The translations under genes were made by a program, and so were the position numbers. Of a stretch of 64,000 nucleotides of DNA, positions 28,985 through 37,487 are shown piece by piece; the stretch's first letter is position 1; each line of letters starts with the position of its first letter. Source of the stretch: Leishmania mexicana MHOM/GT/2001/U1103 (lineage: Eukaryota > Euglenozoa > Kinetoplastea > Trypanosomatida > Trypanosomatidae); NCBI RefSeq assembly GCF_000234665.1, contig NC_018329.1, positions 494,489-558,488 on the forward strand, read 5' to 3'. The notes under the pieces are model-generated. The model was not told the origin of the DNA, ran no database searches, and worked only from the letters and a program-made list of their open reading frames with translations.

Positions 28985-31900
28985 CTACACCTCTGCGTCA
29001 CGGCTGTCGCCACGCAGCACCACGTAGGTCGGTGGCTGAGCGGCAGCACCGACGACAATCACCTTGAACAGCGACTCATACCGCACATCGGAGAACTCGG
29101 AAAAGGTGACACTCACCTCAAGACGGCCAGACTCACCGCCCAACGACGCGGCAGGGACGACGCCTTCTAGCGGACTAAGCGAGAACCGCGCCGGTTCATC
29201 CGCGTACACGAGGTCAGGGCGACCCTCCGCGGGCGGCGCCACTTCAGGCATCTCCACGGCAGCCTTCACCTTACGCGTAATCGAGTCGCACTGGCGCTGG
29301 GTAGCCGAGACGCCGAACTGCGTCGTCGTCGTATTGGCCACCAAAAGACACTGTGACACAGCAGGCGAGAAGACAGTCGCCTCGCCGTAGCTCATGCCCT
29401 GCCGCTGCTGAAGCCGGAACGTCCGCATCGTCTCCTCGTCGGTGTCAGTGACGGGGCGGATTCGGTAGCCCACCGGAACGGCGCTCCGGTTGAGCAGCAT
29501 AAACCTTTGCGTATACGCCACCTGTTGGCGGCCGTCGTGGCGCTGCTGGCCCGGGCGGAACCACACGACGCCAGGACTGCACTCCAGCGACGGCCGTGTG
29601 AGAGGCACGCAGAGAGAAAGAAGCTGGCAGGGTGCCTGGACGCAGTCGTCGGGGGAGGCGCACGCGGTTTCAGCGGATTCAGACGTGGGCAGGAACTGCA
29701 CCCTCAGCAGCCCCTCCACCGCAGGCGCCTTGCCCGACAGGGAGGGTTGTGGTGGTGCACTGCACACAGCTTCGCACGCCTGTCGCCACGTAGAGCTTCC
29801 GGTGTGTGCGTCAACCTGCATGTCAAGCGCATCCATGCTATGTAGCGTGTACTCGTGCTCCGCCGCACCAGCCTCAGCTGTCGCCAAACCAGAGGCGAAC
29901 AGTTCCGTCGACACATCATGGCCGGAGCGCCACAGGGCACACCGCACGATGGAAAACAAGCTTGCACTACCGCTCCTTTCGGCTTTGGGCAGCGACAGGG
30001 CAAAGCGCACTGACGAGCTGTTGCGGTTCGTTAACCTTATTGTTTTCGTGCAGAGCGACGCAGCCGAGGCATCTGCTGCTGCTGTTCTCCCCTCCATGTA
30101 CTGCACCGCCGGAAAACGGACGCGCCGTTGTGAAGGCTCGACGGTTAGGTGTGGTCGGCCGCACCGCGCTCGCAGGCGCAACTCGATCGACGTAGAGTAC
30201 TTGCGGGTCTCTTCCTGCAGTGCACGACGGCGGCTTTCCATGAAGGCCAGAAGCGCCTGCCGCTCCTCTGCTTCCCGCTGCAGCACCTCCAGTGACACAA
30301 CGGAGCCTGGTCGCTGCGAGGTGACGGTCATCCTACCACTGCTTGCATCGCCGTCGGAGTTGTCGCTACCGCTGTCAGCGCCGCTCTCCGCCGGCTGGGC
30401 AGCAGTAGCAGCAGCAGTGGTGGCACAACCTTTGGCCACAAGTGCGTCACCAGTCACCGCGGCGCGGCTAGAGGCTCGCTGTGCTGTCTCCAAGGGCCAT
30501 ACCACACGACTGCCGCGCACCACTCGGCCGCCAGAGCGGGTACGCAGTGGCCGCATCACAGTCAACTGCGCCACCGACAGGCTGGGTCCGCCTGAACCGC
30601 CCGCCGCAGCCGCCGGATCGGTGGCTGGGTTTGCTCCGCTGAGTGGGTGGGCCACGCGCTGGGACGGGTAGCGGTCCGCGTAGCGAGCGTAGAAGTCGTC
30701 GACGAGGAAGACGTCGTTCAGCTCGCTGTGAGCCAGCACCGCGTGGACGCAGACACTGCCCTCCCACCAGTGCTCGGAAGGCGGCAACATTGCCTCCTCC
30801 TCGTCCTCCTCGTCTTCGCTATCGTCCGCGGGATGGGCTGTGGGAGAACTCTTGGTCTCTGCCCTGCCGTGGCCCTTACCGCTATTCGAAGCAGCGTAGC
30901 CCAATGAGCTACCGCGGTCCTCATAGTACTCGCCCGCATCCGACCCTTCTGTGAGCTTCGCCGCCGGCGTGAACTCCAGCAGCACATCGCGCCGCGAGTG
31001 GGCGGGGATGCGCAGCTGGAACGGCATCGCTGTCACCCTCCCTACACGGTGACGCTCCTTCTCTCGATCCTCCGCGTTCATGGAGCACAACCTGAGCTCC
31101 ACCTGATCCGCCGGCGCGTTCGGGTCGACGGCGTGCACAGCCAGGCCAAGCGGGCACGGGAATACCTCCACCGTCACGTCCATGTCGCGTGACACGCGGT
31201 TGATGAGCCAAATTGACCGCCGTGACGTTCCAAGCGGCGCAATCACGGGCGGCATCAGCAGCACCTCCTTGCCGTCTCGCCCACCTTCCTTTACGAGCCC
31301 CGACGTGGCTGTATCAAGCACAATGGGCTTGCCGTACACCTCGTAATCGACAGGGATTTGAAGCCACGGCAGAGCCGCGCCAGCGCGCACGCACAGCTGC
31401 TCCGCGTAGCGGCCGGGTAAGCTGCACAGCAGGCGGACAGGCAGCCGCACCTGACTGTACGGGCCCAGACTGCCTGTCAGGGAACCGAGCAAGGTCACGC
31501 AGCTGCGACCGTCACCGAGAACCTGCTGCGCGGCCTCCACAATCTGCCGCTGCTCCTGTTGCACCGTTACGCCGCTCTGTACGCTCGTGATCCAGAAGGC
31601 CGGGAGCGTGGCGCCACTCTTGCCGCCGTTGCTGTTGCGCCCTGTTGCTGCCCTCGATGCCAGGGCTGAGAATGGCGACAGCGGCTGCTCCTGCTGCTTC
31701 TGCAGTTGAATCTGGGTGGTTTTGCGGCTGCTGCCTGACGCACCGGCGCGGCTTTCTCGCGCGCTGCTGCTGACACTGCGACTGGTCCACCTCTCCGCCC
31801 TCTTGCGCTTGTCCAGAATGCCCTGCGCACCCGGCGCCTCCATCGGCAGTGGCGTGAAGAGCTTTGCACGCGCCTCGTAGTTCGCCTCGCAGCCAGTGTA

Positions 31901-34900
31901 GTTCTCCAGCACGACCGTCAGGGAGCGGCGGGAGATAGGGACGTCATCGGGTATGTAGTCGACCAGACTCAGCGCCGCACAGTAAGGGCGTGCCACGAGA
32001 GTGGTTGCCTGCTCCTCGCACATCAGTGAGCCATCCAGTGCGGCAGTGGGACGCGCGCACAAGGCAGCCTCGAGCGCGTTCCAGAGGAGTGCCCGCACGT
32101 ACGCTTCTGTGGGCATGCGCAGCGGTGAAAAAGCTGCTCCGCGGTCGTTCGGCGACGCTTCCGGTACTACGTCCACGGAGACGGCCAGCGCCTCGACGGT
32201 GTCACACCGCACTTCCACGAACAGCGCCTGCCGGCTACGCTTCGACACAACGCCGAGCAGGGTGGAGTAGCAGTCCTTGGCCCTTGCCACAGTAGCGGTA
32301 TGCCCCTGCGTACTCACAAGCGACGTTGATGTGTCACGCCGGTCGCCTCGGTTCACAAGTCCAAGAGGACCGGCTTCGAAGCGGCAGCGTACTGGCACTG
32401 TCAGCTGCTCCCCGGCGCATAAGACGTGCTCGGCCTTGTAATCGAGCTCCATGTACCATGGCGCCGGGGTTGCCGGAATGACGGTGAAGGCGGTGTCGAG
32501 CGCAGACCGGTTCGACACGTGGAAGGCTCCGGACTGCCACACGCCCTCCGGCACGACCCCGAACTGCACGACGGGATCCTCAATGACGAGCAGCGGCTGC
32601 TGAATCGTTGCCCGCGTCTCGATCGCGACTGACGCGCCGCCGTCACGCACGGTGAGCTCGAAAAACGTCTGCGCGTCCTCGGTGGAGACGACCTTGCGAT
32701 ACACCGTGACCTCGACCGTGTTGCCAGCGCCGAGGCGGCACGATTCGGGAATGAACACGAAGCGCGGTGGGTGGCGCATGAGCGGGTCGCAGAGGTCGAA
32801 TACGACAGGGATGGAGTTCGGGTTCGACACGGTGAAGGAGGCCGCCGCCTCCTGGCCGATCTCGATCAGCCCAAAGTCCAGCAGCTCAGCGCTGGTCATA
32901 ACAGTCGGCCCAACGCCGGTGGCCGTGACATGCAGAGCGTAATAGCCCCAGTCCTCAGCGTGTTGCTGTTGGTGCGCGTCCTCCACGGCTGTCACCATCA
33001 CGGGGAGCGTCCCTCCGCTGGCGCTGTTGGCTGTGAGTGGACGCTTGCCGACCCTCAGCGTCCCCTCCTGTGGTGGCGAGGTCAAGAGTGTGCGTCGGCC
33101 CGCCACACCGGCGCTGGTGCACCCTCGTGGATTTGCCAGCAAGGAGAGTGACGTGCACTTTGAGAGCCCGGCCGTGGAAGCGGTGCTCACTGCGGCCAAA
33201 CGCGCGCACAACAGCTCCACCTCTGGTACCCAGCACGGTACAATGGCGTAGTGCGGCCCGATTGCCTCCAGCGTGAAGTGGACAGTGATGGTTACCGTGC
33301 TGTGTGGTGGAATACGGCCCTTGCGAGGCTGGCACTGAACGGAGATGCCGTCACTGGGTGCAAAGGAGGCGCGCCAGCGCTCATGCGTGAGGTTGGTGCT
33401 CGTGCGCTCGGATAGGTATCCATGCTCCTGGACAGAAGCGGCAAACTCGGCAGCGGTTGGGTCCAGCACAAAGTGCATCTCGATGGGCGAATTGTTCTGC
33501 AGCGACACCGTGCGCGTTGTCCGGGACTGGATGAGACACTCGACGCGTTCCTCGAGCACCGCCGGGTCGATGGAGAGGGTGGGCAGCACCGGCTGCTGAT
33601 AGGTCAAGAAGCCGGTGGCGAAGACGGCGTCAGCGCTGCCATGGCCATCGTGCTGGCCTGGCGCGGTTTGAAACCGTGCGAAGACGGCGATAGGGTCCAG
33701 GTAAGTCATCTGAAGTCCATTGGGAAGCGCCGCTGCACGCACAGCGTCGTCGGCGAGAGGGCTGCCACCGTCTTGCGTCGAACCATGCAAGCGCCAAGGA
33801 ATGGGTCGATTGCGGCGGTACAGTTCCAGCACCCCCGCGTCCACAGACGGTAGCTTCGCCGCATTCCGTGGCGCGGCGGGGTCGGGCATCTTGTCCAGGA
33901 AGAGGTTGTAGAGCGTCTGCAGCGGCTGCAGTGTGCGCGGTGTCACGGTGAGGATGAACGTGGTCGTGCTCATCGGTGGCAGTACTCCAAAGGTCGGTGT
34001 GATGTGAGAAGTCCTGCTGGCGCCCACACCAGCGGCAGTGACTTCGGTGGAGGTAGTGGTAAGCTGCGGCCTCGGGGCACACGCCTGGTCTCTCTCGTCG
34101 GTACCCCTCTGATCCTCCTCCGCATCGCTGCCGCTCTCCTCCGTGAATGGCAGCTCGCAGCCGCGCCAGTGGTAAGGCAGCGGGACGGCGCAGTCGTTGC
34201 TCACCGTCACCGACACCTCCGTCGGCACACCTGGTATCGTGCCCCTCAGAAGGATATGGAGTGGCGCCTCGCTCTTGCGCTGCTGCCACTGCGGCACGGC
34301 ACATTCCTGAACCAGCTGCGGCCCAAGCGAGGTGATCCTAACACGTGGCGCAACACCGACGCCGAAGAGCGCCAGTGTATGCTCTGCAAGGACGGGGCTG
34401 TCTGCGGCATCGCTGGCGCACACCGCCACAGTGACACTCGCCTCACATGGGCCCTCCGACAATGGACAGAACGACACCTGGAGTGGCATAGCGTGGCTGG
34501 GGGGCAGCGTCGTGGACACCACCGCCGGCAGCGACACGGTAAACTCCGGTGACGAGCTCAGGACGTGCACCACTGCCGTGGAGCCTGTGTTCTCGAGGTA
34601 AAGCCCCTGCTTCACTTCGGCGAGGATAAGCACCTCGCCAAAGGTCACAACTGCTGCGGAGGAGTCGCTCACATCCAGGCGCACTGCGCGAGAGGCAAGC
34701 GCGTCGTGAGTGATGAGCGGTGGCGCCTGTGCAGCGGCAGACCCACTTGCATCCATCGTATTGGCGCCGTCGCTGGCCCCTCCCTCCGCCCAAACCACCG
34801 GTGCCGGGTCGGGCGCCAACGTCTCCGTGCCTTCTGTGGGCCGCGTGACGGCCACAGTGGGGCCGCGCCACCACTCAAAGTGCGGCAGCACCACCCGCGC

Positions 34901-36700
34901 CTGCAACGGCACGGACATGAACCGCCACTGTGCGCCCTCTCCGGTCCGATCATTGAACTCTCGCGTCACGCCCATCTCCAGCACCGTATCCACCGTCGCC
35001 GTGGATGCCTCGAAGGAGGTGGGGCAGAAGATAACCTCCACCTCTACGTACCCGCCGCAGCTCAGCGGCGACTCTGGCGCCACCGCCGTCGCAGCAGCAC
35101 CGGAGGGTGCGATGCAAATGGAGCGGTACGTGAGCCACGGGTGCGAAGCCGGCTTCAGACGCAGCCGGGTTCGGTAGGCATTGTTAGTCACAAACCGGAC
35201 GACCTGCCGGCTCGGCACCCCTACGCAGGTGGAGACAGAGAGACGGCCGCCATCGATGGAGCACTGAACGCCATCGAGAGGGTTCGCAGTCGACAAGGAA
35301 AAGGCGCCGCCTCGCACACAAGACGGCGCCGGCAGAGCCTGGCCCCTCTGCCGAGGGCTACTAGTGCTGCCACCGGTGGTGACCCGTTTCCTGGTGCCCG
35401 GCTGCGTTTGTGACTGCTTCTGCTCCCGAAAGGAGTGCGCTGGCCGATGTTTTGACTCCCTGGTGCCGCTACTATCTGCATCGCTTGCATGAGGAGGTAG
35501 CAGCGGCGACCCTGCGCTGACGCCGGCGCAGCGCGCTGCTGTTTCAAGCAGGGGTGGCAGCAAACTGCTGCGGGCGGTAGCGGCTGGGCTCTTGCGCGTC
35601 ATCCCTGGCGCGTGTGTGCGCAGCTGATCCTTCAGCGCCTCGACCACGTCTGCAGCCGCGCAACTTTCTCGGTGCACATCAGCGGCAAAGGTGTTTGTCA
35701 TGGCGGGGCGATAGCCGTACTCCTTCTTGAGCATCTCATTGTATTCAACGGCAAACCGGTGGGCGTCGATCAAGAACGGCGGCGGTACCGCGAGCGCCGA
35801 TGCGTCCTCCGTCTCTTGGCGGCTGCGACGGGGGTTCGCCGAGACAGCAGCGCCGCTTTTGTCTACGATGTGCGCGCGGGCCTCTGTGGAGCTACCGGTG
35901 CGCCCCAAACGGCCATCCTTCCTCGCCTTCTGTCGGGTCCCGCCAAGGCTACTCAGAGCGGCGCCGCTCCGCTCCGATGTGCAGCGTAGCGTGGTTGTGG
36001 CTGTCCCTTCGCTGAGCGCGAACGAGGCCCTGCGGCGCTTATGCGTGGAATACCGGGCTGGGTGGAATACAGACGAAGCGTGTGGCGCCGCCACTACTGG
36101 AGCGGGTACAGTGGGACCTGCGGTGAAAGTAGGGACTTCAAGCACTTCACACAAAGCGTACGCGCCGGCTGGCTTGCTGGTGAAGCGGCGCAGCTCATGC
36201 GCTTCTCTTTCCAAGTACAGCTCCACTTGCCTCTGCGTGCTGCTCAGCTGATCAGCGTACTGCACGGCGAGCTGGCGCGCTGGTCGTCGCTGCTGGGCTT
36301 CCGTGGCAGCTTGAATGCTTTGCTGAAGAAGCGCCTCACGCTTGGCATTAAAGAGAGCCACCTCGGACTGTCTCTGCTGATGTGCCTGCCTCGACCTGGG
36401 CCGCTTCGTGTTGGACCGCGCAGACGACGGCGACGACGGTGGCGGTGGCGGCGACTTCGCATTTACAGACCGCGACAGCGAGACAGCCGAGGCGAGGTGT
36501 GGGAAAACGCCCGGGTGCTCCTTGAGCAGTTGCGCATCCACCTCCGCCTTGCAGCGAGCCTCCAGCTCCTGCTGCGACTGTGCCGCGACCTGCTCATGCT
36601 CCTGCTGCAGCTGCCGCAACTCCTCCAGCTCACTCGCAAAGCACCGGTAGGCCGTTTGCGCCCACGAGGACACGATCGTGAGGTCGTCCTCGATGTTCAT
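28985..36700 (-). CDS. Giant flagellar-type protein with repeated ASH/MSP-like domains
   Basis: Encodes 2571 residues from the ATG at 36698-36700 (MNIEDDLTIVSSWAQ). The open frame extends 170 codons further but without an ATG that fits. The N-terminal 200 residues are helical and Gln/Glu-rich, with probable coiled coil at about 20-60 and 110-160. From about residue 500 onward many beta-sandwich repeats of ASH/MSP type are seen, each with an N-x-x-x-x-x-x-x-F/V core: VRFVTNNAYRTRLRL (~510), LENTGSTAVVHVL (~700), LQNNSPIEMHFVLD (~1070), FTVSNPNSIPVVFDL (~1310), FHVSNRSALDTAFTV (~1400) and IRLTNRNSSSVRFAL (~2230). Such domains mark axonemal and centrosomal proteins: Hydin, CFAP47, CFAP65, CFAP74, DLEC1. 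The N-terminal coiled coil and central-pair style repeats favour a CFAP74/CFAP65/Hydin-class axoneme role, but the exact ortholog is not resolved. Confidence 0.88.
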   Translation of the reverse strand: MNIEDDLTIVSSWAQTAYRCFASELEELRQLQQEHEQVAAQSQQELEARCKAEVDAQLLKEHPGVFPHLASAVSLSRSVNAKSPPPPPSSPSSARSNTKRPRSRQAHQQRQSEVALFNAKREALLQQSIQAATEAQQRRPARQLAVQYADQLSSTQRQVELYLEREAHELRRFTSKPAGAYALCEVLEVPTFTAGPTVPAPVVAAPHASSVFHPARYSTHKRRRASFALSEGTATTTLRCTSERSGAALSSLGGTRQKARKDGRLGRTGSSTEARAHIVDKSGAAVSANPRRSRQETEDASALAVPPPFLIDAHRFAVEYNEMLKKEYGYRPAMTNTFAADVHRESCAAADVVEALKDQLRTHAPGMTRKSPAATARSSLLPPLLETAARCAGVSAGSPLLPPHASDADSSGTRESKHRPAHSFREQKQSQTQPGTRKRVTTGGSTSSPRQRGQALPAPSCVRGGAFSLSTANPLDGVQCSIDGGRLSVSTCVGVPSRQVVRFVTNNAYRTRLRLKPASHPWLTYRSICIAPSGAAATAVAPESPLSCGGYVEVEVIFCPTSFEASTATVDTVLEMGVTREFNDRTGEGAQWRFMSVPLQARVVLPHFEWWRGPTVAVTRPTEGTETLAPDPAPVVWAEGGASDGANTMDASGSAAAQAPPLITHDALASRAVRLDVSDSSAAVVTFGEVLILAEVKQGLYLENTGSTAVVHVLSSSPEFTVSLPAVVSTTLPPSHAMPLQVSFCPLSEGPCEASVTVAVCASDAADSPVLAEHTLALFGVGVAPRVRITSLGPQLVQECAVPQWQQRKSEAPLHILLRGTIPGVPTEVSVTVSNDCAVPLPYHWRGCELPFTEESGSDAEEDQRGTDERDQACAPRPQLTTTSTEVTAAGVGASRTSHITPTFGVLPPMSTTTFILTVTPRTLQPLQTLYNLFLDKMPDPAAPRNAAKLPSVDAGVLELYRRNRPIPWRLHGSTQDGGSPLADDAVRAAALPNGLQMTYLDPIAVFARFQTAPGQHDGHGSADAVFATGFLTYQQPVLPTLSIDPAVLEERVECLIQSRTTRTVSLQNNSPIEMHFVLDPTAAEFAASVQEHGYLSERTSTNLTHERWRASFAPSDGISVQCQPRKGRIPPHSTVTITVHFTLEAIGPHYAIVPCWVPEVELLCARLAAVSTASTAGLSKCTSLSLLANPRGCTSAGVAGRRTLLTSPPQEGTLRVGKRPLTANSASGGTLPVMVTAVEDAHQQQHAEDWGYYALHVTATGVGPTVMTSAELLDFGLIEIGQEAAASFTVSNPNSIPVVFDLCDPLMRHPPRFVFIPESCRLGAGNTVEVTVYRKVVSTEDAQTFFELTVRDGGASVAIETRATIQQPLLVIEDPVVQFGVVPEGVWQSGAFHVSNRSALDTAFTVIPATPAPWYMELDYKAEHVLCAGEQLTVPVRCRFEAGPLGLVNRGDRRDTSTSLVSTQGHTATVARAKDCYSTLLGVVSKRSRQALFVEVRCDTVEALAVSVDVVPEASPNDRGAAFSPLRMPTEAYVRALLWNALEAALCARPTAALDGSLMCEEQATTLVARPYCAALSLVDYIPDDVPISRRSLTVVLENYTGCEANYEARAKLFTPLPMEAPGAQGILDKRKRAERWTSRSVSSSARESRAGASGSSRKTTQIQLQKQQEQPLSPFSALASRAATGRNSNGGKSGATLPAFWITSVQSGVTVQQEQRQIVEAAQQVLGDGRSCVTLLGSLTGSLGPYSQVRLPVRLLCSLPGRYAEQLCVRAGAALPWLQIPVDYEVYGKPIVLDTATSGLVKEGGRDGKEVLLMPPVIAPLGTSRRSIWLINRVSRDMDVTVEVFPCPLGLAVHAVDPNAPADQVELRLCSMNAEDREKERHRVGRVTAMPFQLRIPAHSRRDVLLEFTPAAKLTEGSDAGEYYEDRGSSLGYAASNSGKGHGRAETKSSPTAHPADDSEDEEDEEEAMLPPSEHWWEGSVCVHAVLAHSELNDVFLVDDFYARYADRYPSQRVAHPLSGANPATDPAAAAGGSGGPSLSVAQLTVMRPLRTRSGGRVVRGSRVVWPLETAQRASSRAAVTGDALVAKGCATTAAATAAQPAESGADSGSDNSDGDASSGRMTVTSQRPGSVVSLEVLQREAEERQALLAFMESRRRALQEETRKYSTSIELRLRARCGRPHLTVEPSQRRVRFPAVQYMEGRTAAADASAASLCTKTIRLTNRNSSSVRFALSLPKAERSGSASLFSIVRCALWRSGHDVSTELFASGLATAEAGAAEHEYTLHSMDALDMQVDAHTGSSTWRQACEAVCSAPPQPSLSGKAPAVEGLLRVQFLPTSESAETACASPDDCVQAPCQLLSLCVPLTRPSLECSPGVVWFRPGQQRHDGRQQVAYTQRFMLLNRSAVPVGYRIRPVTDTDEETMRTFRLQQRQGMSYGEATVFSPAVSQCLLVANTTTTQFGVSATQRQCDSITRKVKAAVEMPEVAPPAEGRPDLVYADEPARFSLSPLEGVVPAASLGGESGRLEVSVTFSEFSDVRYESLFKVIVVGAAAQPPTYVVLRGDSRDAEV

Positions 36701-37487
36701 AGCGGCAAGTTGCAGCGGGAGAGATAAGGTGGAAAAGCGAAGAAAGGTTGAAGGGCGCGAAGGCACTGCTGGGCTGCCCTGCGTGGCTGCAACTAATGGC
36801 AAGCCGCGCCAAGTGTTGTTGTTGGGGAGGGGGGGCTGCTGCTTGCAACTCTCCCTTGCGGAGACGGTGTATCTGCAGCTGTGTGTATGTGAGGGCAAGG
36901 GAGATGGGATGCATGTGCGGAAGTTGTGGTGTTCAGAACGAGGAAGAGAAGGGAGCGGAGTTGGCCAGGAGAAGAGGATCATCGAAGGCGGCGAAGTAGA
37001 GGAAACGAGAAGAGGCAGAGGATAGCGCTCTGTGGCAGGACGCCTCATCCTGTAAAACTGCACCTGCACGAACACGTGTCCTTGACGGGCTCGCGCTTTG
37101 AGGACGAGTGCATGCGTGGGCGTACGTGAGCTCCCTGGACAACGCACTAGCCCCTCCCCCGCCCTGGCTTCCATATGTTCCCTGTGTATCCTTGATTCAC
37201 GTAAGCGCATCCAGAAGATGCCCGCGCGGCCTTCTCAGGGTACGGTGGCGGTGGTGGTGCATGCGAGAAGGCGACGCATCTTTGTTGATTCTCGCGCATG
37301 TGTCTTGGAGGGGGTGGGAGCCTGTGTGCTCCCCTCCCCGCACCCACTGCCGCCGACCGACCTGCTCCTCTTATCCCTTATGGCCAATATTTCGTTTCCT
37401 CTGCATCTATGGCGCTTAGTCGTACCGGTGCACAATGTCCGTAGTGTGTGTGTGTGCAGCATGCGCGCGCCTCTCTCGCTGCTCACC
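36701..37487. other. Intergenic region upstream of the giant ASH protein gene
   Basis: No gene seen. The open frame of the giant gene runs through it to 37210 without a convincing ATG, so it is read as 5' UTR and spacer. A GT run lies at 37445-37456. Confidence 0.65.

Noticed and set aside
29490..30671. 393-codon plus-strand open frame
   Set aside because: It lies wholly antisense to the giant ASH protein gene; GC-rich third codon positions create such shadows. The translation is Arg/Ser/Ala-rich without domain features.
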